Part shown: in pieces, positions 25,321 to 33,445 of the stretch | Position numbering within the stretch: the first letter of the stretch is position 1 | How the letters are laid out: each line of letters opens with the position of its first letter | NCBI GenBank assembly: GCA_965204835.1 | Contig: OZ242017.1 | Coordinates: 1,674,001-1,738,000 of the forward strand | Length of the DNA stretch: 64,000 nucleotides | Direction of reading: 5' to 3' | From: VXMT01 sp965204835 | GTDB lineage: Bacteria; Chloroflexota; Dehalococcoidia; UBA2979 | Translations under genes and position numbers: made by a program | Notes under the pieces: model-generated | Databases searched by the model: none | Told to the model about the DNA's origin: nothing | The model's input: the letters and a program-made list of their open reading frames with translations, nothing else

Positions 25321-27624
25321 CTAGCCCTCGTCCGGGTTGAGCTCGTCGAGGATGACGCCGGGGCTCGCCGGCAGGTGGTTCATGCGCACACCCACCGCGT
25401 CCTTGATGGCGTTCGCAACCGCGGCGAGTGGCGGGATGATCGGCACCTCGCCCACCCCGCGCACACCGTACGGGTGACCGGGGTTCTCCTTCTCGACGAG
25501 GATGCAGTCGATCATCGGCAGGTCGAGCGCGGTCGGCATGCGGTAGTCGAGCAGGCTCGAGTTCTCCATGCGGCCGGTGTCGTCGAAGACGTACTCCTCG
25601 GTCAGCGCCATGCCGATGCCCTGGGCGACGCCGCCCTGGATCTGGCTCTCGACGTAGGACGGGTGCACGGCCGTGCCCACGTCCTGCACCGCCGTGTAGC
25701 GGAGGATCTCAACCTTGCCGGTCTCCGGGTCCACCTCGACGTCGACGATGTTGCCGGCGAAGGCCGGGCCGACGGTCGTCGGCTTGGCGCTCGCCTTGCC
25801 CTGCACCAGGCCGCCGGTGGCGGACAGCTGCGCGGCGATCTCCTTGAAGGTGAAGCTGCGCTCGTTGCCGTCCTCGTCGGCGGGGCCGCGGATGATCGCG
25901 TCGTCACCGTAGGTGACGTCGTCGCGGTCGACCTCCCAGATCATCGCCGCCCGCTCCTCGAGCTGGGAGCGGATGTCGAGCGCGGCGTCGTGCACGGCCC
26001 AGCCGGTAGCGAAGGTCGTGCGGCTGCCGCCGGTCGTCCCCGTCCAGCCGATCGAGTCGGTGTCGACGATGGCGGGCTTCACGTCCTCGTACGGGATGCC
26101 CAGCGACTCGGCGTGGGTCATCGCCATCGAGGCGCGCTGGCCGCCGATGTCGACGGAGCCGATCACGAGGCTCACGGTGCCGTCGGCGTTGACGTTGGCG
26201 TAGGCGGCGGACTCGTTGCCGCCGTTGAACCAGAACCCCATCGCCACCCCGCGGCCGCGGTTCTCACCGGACAGCTCGGAGCGGTAGTGGTCGCTCTGCT
26301 TGATGGCCTCGATGACCTCCTCGTTGCCGACGACGCCGAAGGCGGCGCCGTCCACGCGGCGCGTGCCCTCCTTCGAGGCGTTCATGGCGCGCAGGTCCAT
26401 CGGGTCCATCTCGAGCCGCTCGGCAAGCTGGTCGATGAGCGACTCGACAGCGAACTCGGACGCGGGAGCGCCCGGTGCGCGGTAGGCGGCGACCTGCGGC
26501 TTGTTGAGCACCACGTCCCAGGCCTCGACGTGCTGGTTCGGCACGTCGTACGGGCCGAACGCGCAGCGCGCGCCGGCGACGTACGGGGAGCCGGGGTAGG
26601 CGCCAGCCTCGTAGGCGAAGCTGCCGTCGAGGGCGGTGATGGTGCCGTCCGCCTTCGCGGCGATGCGGGCGCGCGAGTACGTGCCGGAGGTGGGGCCGCT
26701 GGCCTCCATCACCTCGGTGCGGGTCATGTTGACCTGGACCGGGCGGCGCAGCTTCTTCGAGAGCAGCGCGGCGACCGGCTCCAGGTAGAGCTTGGTCTTG
26801 CCGCCGAAGCCGCCGCCGATCTCGGTCGGAATGACCTTGATGCGCGACACGGGCAGCTCGAGCATGTCGGCCAGCAGGTCGCGGATACCGAACGCGCCCT
26901 GCGTGGTCGTCCACACGATCAGCTCGCCGTCGCGGTTCCACAGCGCCGTCGAGACGTGCGGCTCGATGTAGCCCTGGTGGGCCATCGTCGTGCTGAACTC
27001 ACCCTCGACGACGATGTCCGCCTCCTCGAAGGCGGCGTCGACGTCGCCGATGGAGAGCTCGACGTGCTTCGCGACGTTGGTGGGCCGGTCCATGGTGGTC
27101 TCGCCGGCCGCGCCCATGACCGCGGTGATCAGCTCCTCGGTGCGCATGTCGTCGTGCAGCACCGGCGCCGCGTCGGTCATCGCCTCCTGCACGTCCAGCA
27201 CCGGGGGCAGCTCGTCGTACTCGACCTCGATGAGGTCGAGGGCGTCCTCGGCGATGTGCTGGTCGGTGGCGGCGACGGCGGCGACGGGGTGGCCGCGGTA
27301 GAGCACCTTGTCAATGGCGATGATGGCGCCGCGGATCCACTTCAGCGGCGTCAGCCCGCGGATCGTCGGGACGATGCGCTCACCGGGGTCCGGGAGGTCC
27401 TTCCCGGTCACCACCGCGAGCACGCCCGGGAGCGCCTCGGCCTTCGAGGTGTCGATGCTCTTGATGTAGCCGTGGGCGATGGGGCTGCGCAGCATGCGCC
27501 CATACGCCATGCGCGGGAACTTGACGTCCGCGCCGTACTCGGCGCGACCCGTCACCTTGTCTGCGCCGTCGGGGCGAACGGGGCGTGTGCCGATGACCTT
27601 GTACGGCCTGTCCGTAGCGACCAT
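25321..27624 (-). CDS. Molybdenum hydroxylase large subunit (CoxL/XdhA family)
   Basis: 767 residues, full length for the Mo-binding subunit of the xanthine oxidase / aldehyde oxidase / aerobic CO dehydrogenase superfamily. Present: the small a/b hammerhead domain at the N-terminus (GRAEYGADVKFPRM), molybdopterin-contact loops (TEIGGGFGGKT, AYRAPGAP, GGSRTTF) and the catalytic Glu loop GVRGVGEVPIIPP. The loop AYRAPGAP is not AYxCSFR, so it is not form I CO dehydrogenase. Small Fe-S and medium FAD subunits are missing nearby; partners must be elsewhere. ATG 27624 with AAGGAGTG. It likely hydroxylates an aldehyde or N-heterocycle. Confidence 0.92.
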   Translation of the reverse strand: MVATDRPYKVIGTRPVRPDGADKVTGRAEYGADVKFPRMAYGRMLRSPIAHGYIKSIDTSKAEALPGVLAVVTGKDLPDPGERIVPTIRGLTPLKWIRGAIIAIDKVLYRGHPVAAVAATDQHIAEDALDLIEVEYDELPPVLDVQEAMTDAAPVLHDDMRTEELITAVMGAAGETTMDRPTNVAKHVELSIGDVDAAFEEADIVVEGEFSTTMAHQGYIEPHVSTALWNRDGELIVWTTTQGAFGIRDLLADMLELPVSRIKVIPTEIGGGFGGKTKLYLEPVAALLSKKLRRPVQVNMTRTEVMEASGPTSGTYSRARIAAKADGTITALDGSFAYEAGAYPGSPYVAGARCAFGPYDVPNQHVEAWDVVLNKPQVAAYRAPGAPASEFAVESLIDQLAERLEMDPMDLRAMNASKEGTRRVDGAAFGVVGNEEVIEAIKQSDHYRSELSGENRGRGVAMGFWFNGGNESAAYANVNADGTVSLVIGSVDIGGQRASMAMTHAESLGIPYEDVKPAIVDTDSIGWTGTTGGSRTTFATGWAVHDAALDIRSQLEERAAMIWEVDRDDVTYGDDAIIRGPADEDGNERSFTFKEIAAQLSATGGLVQGKASAKPTTVGPAFAGNIVDVEVDPETGKVEILRYTAVQDVGTAVHPSYVESQIQGGVAQGIGMALTEEYVFDDTGRMENSSLLDYRMPTALDLPMIDCILVEKENPGHPYGVRGVGEVPIIPPLAAVANAIKDAVGVRMNHLPASPGVILDELNPDEG

Positions 27625-27704
27625 GCCGGTGCACTCCTTCGTGTGTGCTTCGATGTGTTCGCGGCATTGTAGCGGAAACGGCGACTACCGCCGTGTCCGG
27701 CTTG

Positions 27705-29441
27705 TTAATCAGAGACAGAACTGCCCGCGGGCAGTACCCACACCGCGAGCGCCGAGGGGTGGTCGGCGTCGTGCAGCACCTGCTGCACGGCCGGCCGCGT
27801 CTCCACCGCGCTCCACGCCGGCTCGCCCGTGTTCGGGTTCACGTCGAAGCGCGGGTAGTTCGAGCTCGACACCTCGACGCGCAGGCGGTGCCCGGCCGCG
27901 AAGCGGTGGGCGATGCTCGACAGCTCGACCTCGTAGCGCGTGGGCTCGCCCGGCGTGACCGGCGAGGGCTCAGACAACGAGTCGCGGAAGCTCGCGCGGC
28001 GGATGCCGTCGCACAGCCCCATCGCGGTCCCGTCCGGATGCACGTCGACGAGCTTCGCGGTCCAGTCCGTGTCGGGCGCGTCGGTGACCGCCCACAGCTC
28101 GACGACCACCGGGCCGGCCACGTCGAGGGGCTCCGTGAGCACCTCGCCCGTGTAGCACAGCACGTCGTCGCGCATCTCGACCACGCGCTGGTCGCGCGGG
28201 CCGGGCTGGCCGACGGGGAGCTGGAGCAGGCAGCCGCCCTCGGTGGGCACGGGGCGCGCGGGGTCGAAGACGTAGCGGTCGGCGGCCTCGCCGGCCGCGG
28301 GAGCAGCCTCGGTGAGCGCGCCGTCGCCGCGCGAGCTGTTCGCCGCGCCGCCCGAGCGCAGGTGCAGGCGCAGCTCGCGCGCCTCCGGCGGCGGCCACGC
28401 GTCCGCGTCGCGCCACTCGTTGGCGCCCATCAGGAAGTAGCGCACCGGCGGGTCGTGCGAGGGCGCCTCGGCGCCCATGAGGTGCTGGTCGAAGAAGCGC
28501 TTGTACGCCTCGACCACGCCCGAGAAGAGCGCGGGGCCCGTCGGGCCGAAGTCCATCTCGCCGTGGTAGCGCTCGTACGCCGTGTGCGACCACGGCCCCA
28601 TCCACAGCCGCTGCGGCGTCTTGCCCAGCGCGCGGAGCCCGACGAAGTTGCGGATCGTGCCGATCGCGAAGAGGTCGAACCACCCGCCGACGTGCATGAC
28701 GGGCACCTCGAAGTCCCCGTAGTCGCGCGACAGCCGCAAGCCGTCCCAGAAGTCGTCGAGCGTGTCGTGCTCCAGCCACTCGGCCCACCACGGCGCGACG
28801 CCGGGCGCGGAGAGCCCGGGCATCTCGACGAGCGGGCGGTGCGCCATCGCCGCGCCGGGGTCCGCGGCGGCCGCCAGCAGCTCGGCGCGGGACTCGTCGC
28901 TGAAGCCGTGGTCGGCGCGCAGCAGCTGCGCGGCGGCGAGGCCAATGCCCCACGAGGCGCTGAAGCCGAGCTGGAACGCGCCGCCGTAGTGCGTCCAGTC
29001 GTCGTAGTAGTCGCTCGCCGTGATGATCGAGGCGGCGCAGCGCAACGAGGGCGGGCGCTCGCGCGTCGCCAGCATGGTCGTCGCGCCGAAGTACGAGGCG
29101 CCGAAGATGCCGACGTCCCCGTTGCAGAAGTCCTGCCCGGCGAGCCACTCGACGGTGTCGTAGCCGTCGGCGCCCTCGTGCACGAAGGGGTGGAACTCAC
29201 CCTGCGAGGAGAAGCGCCCGCGCGTGTCGGTGACGAGCACGGCGTAGCCGCCCTCGGCGAGCTTGAGCGGGAGCGGCATGGAGCGCAGGCCGCCGAAGCC
29301 CTCCTTGTCGTACGGCGTGCGGCTGACGATGCCCGGCGCGGGCGCGCCGTCGGCGGGCCGGTAGAGGTCGCCGTACGTCTCGACGCCGTCGCGCATCGGT
29401 ACGGTCACGTGCTTCTCGACGAGTACGTTGGCGGGCGCCAT
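27705..29441 (-). CDS. CocE/NonD family hydrolase (X-Pro dipeptidyl-peptidase-like)
   Basis: 578 residues. Alpha/beta-hydrolase with the nucleophile elbow GIFGASYFG (Ser), the Asp in HVGGWFDLF and the His in MGPWSHTAY, i.e. the complete triad, and a C-terminal jelly-roll domain (VVVELWAVTDAPDTDW, HRLRVEVSSSNYPRFD). This is the domain order of cocaine esterase, glutaryl-7-ACA acylase and X-Pro peptidases. N-terminus MAPANVLVEKHVTVPMRDGV has no signal peptide; cytoplasmic. It hydrolyses an ester, amide or Xaa-Pro bond; the substrate is open. 80 bp upstream of the Mo-hydroxylase gene on the same strand. Confidence 0.92.
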   Translation of the reverse strand: MAPANVLVEKHVTVPMRDGVETYGDLYRPADGAPAPGIVSRTPYDKEGFGGLRSMPLPLKLAEGGYAVLVTDTRGRFSSQGEFHPFVHEGADGYDTVEWLAGQDFCNGDVGIFGASYFGATTMLATRERPPSLRCAASIITASDYYDDWTHYGGAFQLGFSASWGIGLAAAQLLRADHGFSDESRAELLAAAADPGAAMAHRPLVEMPGLSAPGVAPWWAEWLEHDTLDDFWDGLRLSRDYGDFEVPVMHVGGWFDLFAIGTIRNFVGLRALGKTPQRLWMGPWSHTAYERYHGEMDFGPTGPALFSGVVEAYKRFFDQHLMGAEAPSHDPPVRYFLMGANEWRDADAWPPPEARELRLHLRSGGAANSSRGDGALTEAAPAAGEAADRYVFDPARPVPTEGGCLLQLPVGQPGPRDQRVVEMRDDVLCYTGEVLTEPLDVAGPVVVELWAVTDAPDTDWTAKLVDVHPDGTAMGLCDGIRRASFRDSLSEPSPVTPGEPTRYEVELSSIAHRFAAGHRLRVEVSSSNYPRFDVNPNTGEPAWSAVETRPAVQQVLHDADHPSALAVWVLPAGSSVSD

Positions 29442-29532
29442 CGCGGTCTCCGTTCGGTCGTGCTCTTCCGGGTGGCGCGGGGAGCATAGCGCGCGACCGA
29501 GCGGTCGAGGGCGCCTCGCGTCGCGGGGCGCG

Positions 29533-29559
29533 GATTGATGGGCGCCGATTGATGGGCGG
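29533..29559. repeat. Short tandem repeat GATTGATGGGCG x2
   Basis: Two copies of GATTGATGGGCG (29533-29544 and 29548-29559) separated by three bases, in the intergenic region between the divergent CocE-type and crotonase genes. It could be a paired binding site or a chance duplication. Confidence 0.4.
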
Positions 29560-29608
29560 CTGCGCGCTGGGGTAGCGTGCGCGCAGACAGCACCGAAGGA
29601 GCGTCGAG

Positions 29609-30394
29609 ATGGCCTACGAAGCAGAGTTCGTCAACTACACCGTGGAGGGCCACGTCGCGACGATCGCGATGAACCGCCCGGAGCGGCTCAACGCCTACGG
29701 CTCGCAGATGCGCGAGGATATGACCGGCGCGTGGGCGGAGGCAGTGGCCGACGACAACGTGCGCGTCATCATCCTCACCGGCGAGGGCCGCATCTTCTGC
29801 GCCGGCCGCGACATCCGCGAGCAGGCCGAGCGCGGCAGCACGCTGCCTCCTCCACCCTCGGCGGCCGCGCAGAGCCTCAACTACTTCGGGGTGCCGGACA
29901 CCGACAAGCCGATCATCGCCGCGGTGCGCGGCGGCGCGTGGGGCCAGGGCTGGTTCCTGGCCTGCGGCTCGGACATCGTGATCTCGGCCGACGACGCGCG
30001 CTTTGCGATGTCCGAGGTGCCGACGGGGATCATCGGCCCGGCGTTCATCCCGCTGAAGATGAACATCCCCTGGCTCGTCGGCTCCGAGATCGTGCTGCGC
30101 GGCCACCAGATCTCCGCGCAGCAGGCCTACGACGCCGGGCTGCTCAACCACGTGGTGCCGAGCGACCAGGTGATGATACTCGCGCGCGAGATCGCGCAGG
30201 AGATCGCCGCCCTGCCGCCGCGCCACGTCCAGGTCACGAAGCGCCAGCTCGCCATGGCGCGGCCCGAGCCCTCGTACTACCAGTCCGAGGTCTCCTTCGC
30301 ACGCGGCCGCGACGAGCTCATGGCGCTGGACGACACGCGGGAGGCGGCTCAGGCCTTCGCCGAGAAGCGCACCCCCGTCTTCCACGGCCGGTAG
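29609..30394 (+). CDS. Enoyl-CoA hydratase/isomerase family protein
   Basis: 261 residues, crotonase fold. FCAGRDIREQAE is the CoA/oxyanion loop. The usual first-Glu segment reads GQGWFLACGSD (no Glu), while the second keeps Glu (FAMSEVPTGIIG). This resembles the 5004 protein in residue pattern. ATG 29609 with GAAGGAG. Divergent from the CocE-type hydrolase, sharing a 167-bp control region that contains a tandem repeat. Confidence 0.9.
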   Translation: MAYEAEFVNYTVEGHVATIAMNRPERLNAYGSQMREDMTGAWAEAVADDNVRVIILTGEGRIFCAGRDIREQAERGSTLPPPPSAAAQSLNYFGVPDTDKPIIAAVRGGAWGQGWFLACGSDIVISADDARFAMSEVPTGIIGPAFIPLKMNIPWLVGSEIVLRGHQISAQQAYDAGLLNHVVPSDQVMILAREIAQEIAALPPRHVQVTKRQLAMARPEPSYYQSEVSFARGRDELMALDDTREAAQAFAEKRTPVFHGR

Positions 30395-30423
30395 GCGGGG
30401 CCGCCACGGGAGGCCTCGCCCGG

Positions 30424-32424
30424 TCAGTAGTGCCGGAACGGGAGGTCGAGGTACTCGACGTCGCCCCAGCACACCACCTCGCCGTCGACGGTGACGGCGC
30501 ACGTGCGGGACTCGCTGGCGCTGATCGAGACGTAGCGGCCGGGCGGCGGCTCGGTCTGTCCGAAGTCCCACCAGGCGGGCGAGCCCCAGCAGACGGCCGC
30601 GCCCTCCTCGGTGACCGCGCACACGTAGCCCCAGCCCGTATCGATGGCGATGTAGCGCCCGACAGGCACCTCGAGTTGCCCGTAGCTGTTATCGCCCCAG
30701 CACACTGCCTCGCCGCCCTCGGTCAGGGCACAGGTCGCCCCGTACCCGGCGCTGATGACGCTGTAGCGCCCCGGCGGGGCACTGGCCTGCCCGCCCCAGT
30801 CGGCTCCCCAGCACACAGCCTCGCCCGCTCCAGTCAGGGCGCAGGCATACTCATCCCCGGCGCTGATGGTCGCGTAGCGGCCGGGCGGCGCGCTCACCGG
30901 CCCCCGAGCGTACCCCCAGCACATCGCTTCACCCGCCTGCGAGAGTGCGCACGTGTGGCTCCACCCGGCGCTGATCGCAGCGTAGCCGCCCGGCGGGGCG
31001 TTGCCCTGCCGGCCCCAGTCGGCTCCCCAGCAGACCGCCTCGCCCGCCACGGTCAGGGCACACGTGTGTATGAGGCCCGAGCTGATCGCGGTGTAGCGCC
31101 CCGGGGGCGCACCCGTCTGATCGTGGTTGTCCCACCCCCAGCAGGTCGCCGTCCCGTCTTCGTCGAGCGCGCAGGTGTGGAACGCGCCGTCGCTGACCTC
31201 GACCTGTCGCCGGGAAGCGAGGTCCGCGGGTGCGAGCGTCTTATTCGGCACCGTGCCCCAGCACACCGCCTCGGCCGACTCCGTGAGCGCGCATGCGTAC
31301 CTGTAGCCGACGCTCACCCCCGTGTACGGCGCGGGCGCAGGGTCCGGCGGCACGAGGCGCTCCAGGTCGCCGCCCCAGCACACAGCCTCGCCCGCTTGGG
31401 TGATCGCGCAGCCGTGTACGCCCGCCACGTCGAGCGCGATGTAGGGACCGGCGGCAATCTCGCTCGGTATCACGGCCGCCTCGTCCCAGCATGCGATGGC
31501 GCCCGTGTCCGCCAGACCGCAGCTGCTCGTGCGGTATCCCGAGCTCCAGAGCGCTCCGACGCTCACGGCCGTGTAGACGCCTGCCGGCACCTCGTGCTCG
31601 CCCGGCTCGCGGAAGTCCCCCCAGCACACGACGGACCCTTCGACGGTCAGCCCACAGCCGTGTGCATGGCTCGCGTCGATGGCGGTGTAACGGAGCGCCG
31701 GCACCTGATCGGCGCCCCCGTACGCGATGAGTCCCCAGCACACGGCCTCACCGGTTGGCCGTAGTCCGCAGACTTCGCCCGCGATGGACGCGTACGGGCC
31801 GGGCGGTACAGCCGGAGGGCCCTGTGAAGCCGCGCCCCAGCACACGATGTCCGCTGCCTCCGAGAGTGCACACGTGCGGTCACTCCCCGCATCGACGGCC
31901 GTATAGCGTCCCGCGGGCGCGTCCGTCTGGCCGCGCTCGTTGTCGCCCCAACACACCACCTCCGCGTCTTCGGTGATCGCGCAGGCGTGCCACGCGCCCA
32001 CGCTGATCGCCGTGTAGCGGCCGGGCGGCACGTCCAGCGGCGAGGGGCCGGGTTCCTCGTCCGGCACGTACGGTCCGTAGCCGATCGGTGTCGCGGTGGG
32101 GACGGGCGTCGTTGTAGGCGCGGGCGTCGGGGTGGCCGTAGCGGTCGGCGACGGCGTGATGGTCGGCGCAGCGGCCGGTGTCGGCGGCGAAGGGGTGGCG
32201 GTCGGGCCCGAGGCTGGGGTGGGGGTCGGCGTCGCCGCGAGTGGCGTTCCGGCCGGCATCGGCGCCCCGGTGGGCGTCGGCGCGACCGTGCCCGGCGCGG
32301 ACGGTGAGGCCGCCTGCGACGGGGTCGACGGCACATCGGGCGGTGGGTCCTCCCCGCGCTCGCACGCGAGGGCCGCAGTGGCGAGGACGAGCACGGACGC
32401 CAGAGCTGCAGCCCACGCTCGCAC
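30424..32424 (-). CDS. Surface lipoprotein with 14 RCC1-like Cys-paired repeats
   Basis: 666 residues. Signal sequence ending ALAC (Cys21, probable lipobox), a Pro/Thr stalk (about 26-130), then 14 consecutive repeats of about 38 residues to the C-terminus. Consensus: P-P-G-R-Y-x-x-I-S-A-G-x-x-x-x-C-A-L-T-x-x-G-E-A-V-C-W-G, related to RCC1/BLIP-II beta-propeller blades. Unlike classical RCC1, nearly every repeat has two Cys about a dozen residues apart, fitting one disulfide per blade outside the cell. Fourteen is twice seven, so two seven-bladed propellers are possible. The C-terminus DVEYLDLPFRHY almost equals that of the protein at 46405 (DVAYSELPFRY). Binding partner unknown. Confidence 0.85.
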   Translation of the reverse strand: MRAWAAALASVLVLATAALACERGEDPPPDVPSTPSQAASPSAPGTVAPTPTGAPMPAGTPLAATPTPTPASGPTATPSPPTPAAAPTITPSPTATATPTPAPTTTPVPTATPIGYGPYVPDEEPGPSPLDVPPGRYTAISVGAWHACAITEDAEVVCWGDNERGQTDAPAGRYTAVDAGSDRTCALSEAADIVCWGAASQGPPAVPPGPYASIAGEVCGLRPTGEAVCWGLIAYGGADQVPALRYTAIDASHAHGCGLTVEGSVVCWGDFREPGEHEVPAGVYTAVSVGALWSSGYRTSSCGLADTGAIACWDEAAVIPSEIAAGPYIALDVAGVHGCAITQAGEAVCWGGDLERLVPPDPAPAPYTGVSVGYRYACALTESAEAVCWGTVPNKTLAPADLASRRQVEVSDGAFHTCALDEDGTATCWGWDNHDQTGAPPGRYTAISSGLIHTCALTVAGEAVCWGADWGRQGNAPPGGYAAISAGWSHTCALSQAGEAMCWGYARGPVSAPPGRYATISAGDEYACALTGAGEAVCWGADWGGQASAPPGRYSVISAGYGATCALTEGGEAVCWGDNSYGQLEVPVGRYIAIDTGWGYVCAVTEEGAAVCWGSPAWWDFGQTEPPPGRYVSISASESRTCAVTVDGEVVCWGDVEYLDLPFRHY

Positions 32425-32517
32425 TCGACACCCTCATCCCACCGCGCGCGGCCGCGGGTGCTACAGTCCCGGCGATATCGCGCTCACTGGACAATACGCG
32501 CGAGGAGCCCCACCCGG

Positions 32518-33357
32518 ATGCCTCCGCCGCCACCGCCGAACACTGCGTCTGCGGACGCGCCAACCGCCGGGCCGCTGCGCCGCCTCGCCCGCCGCTGGCT
32601 CCCGCGCCGCCTGCGCGCCGAGGTCGCGATCGCGCGCCGTCACCTCCGCGACCGCCGCTCGGGCGAGGCGTTCGCGACCGCCCACGGTGCGGCCTCGGAC
32701 TTCGCGCACGCCTTCGAGGGCTACGCGCTGCCGGTCGTGATCTACCCGGGGCAGGAGCACGTCGCCGCGGGCAAGCTGCACAACCAGCGGCTGATGGCCG
32801 AGGCGCTGGGCGGCGTGCGCGTCGAGCCCGGCGAGGTGCTCTCGCTGTGGCGCTGCACGGGCCGGCCGAGCGCGCGCCGCGGCTACATGGCCGGCGCGGC
32901 CATCGTCGCCGGCGAGCTCACCACCGAGGACGGCGGCGGCACCTGCCAGGTCTCGACCGTCCTCTACAACGCCGGCCTGCTCGCCGGCCTCGACGTCGTC
33001 GAGCGGCACGCCCACTCGGCCGACGTCTACGGTGAGGCGCGCTACTTCGAGCCGGGACGCGACGCCACCATCGAGTACGGCGTGCTCGACCTGCGCTTTC
33101 GCAACCCGTACCCGTTCCCGGTGCTGCTGGAGCTGACCGCCGGCGACGACCGCGTCGCCGCGGGCTTCCACGCGCCGGTCGCCGAGCTCCCGGCCGTCGC
33201 GATCGAGGTCGAACAGCCGCCGCCCGACGCCTCGACGTGGAGCGCGCACACGCTGCGCACGGTCACGCCGCCCGGCGGCGAGCCGCGCCGCGACGACCTC
33301 GGCTGGTCCGTCTACCGCGTCCCCGACGAGGCCCTGGCGCAGGCCGCCCGCGCCTGA
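32518..33357 (+). CDS. VanW family protein
   Basis: 279 residues. The VanW domain is clear: GEVLSLWRCTGRPSARRGY, then GELTTEDGGGTCQVSTVLYN with the conserved Gly-Gly-Gly-x-Cys-Gln segment, and HSADVYGEAR. VanW is found in vancomycin-resistance clusters and widely in cell-wall-associated proteins, without a proven reaction. There is no signal peptide here; the N-terminus is Pro-rich and basic. ATG 32518 is preceded by CGAGGAG at about 10 bases. Divergent from the RCC1-like lipoprotein (93 bp between starts). Confidence 0.88.
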   Translation: MPPPPPPNTASADAPTAGPLRRLARRWLPRRLRAEVAIARRHLRDRRSGEAFATAHGAASDFAHAFEGYALPVVIYPGQEHVAAGKLHNQRLMAEALGGVRVEPGEVLSLWRCTGRPSARRGYMAGAAIVAGELTTEDGGGTCQVSTVLYNAGLLAGLDVVERHAHSADVYGEARYFEPGRDATIEYGVLDLRFRNPYPFPVLLELTAGDDRVAAGFHAPVAELPAVAIEVEQPPPDASTWSAHTLRTVTPPGGEPRRDDLGWSVYRVPDEALAQAARA

Positions 33358-33445
33358 CGCTGGCCGCTGGCGGGCGGGCCGGTAGAATCGGGCATTGTGC
33401 CGCCCACCACGGTACGCCGACTCACCCGCCGACGAGGAACCAACG

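Noticed and set aside
25153..27672. Plus-strand open frame of 839 codons opposite the Mo-hydroxylase gene
   Set aside because: Antisense to a complete, motif-rich gene; Val/Gly/Asp/Arg low-complexity translation without domains.
29731..31764. Long plus-strand frame overlapping the RCC1-like lipoprotein gene, with repeat-like sequence
   Set aside because: Its periodicity mirrors the repeats on the coding strand; there is no start signal or signal peptide, and the minus-strand frame explains all features.
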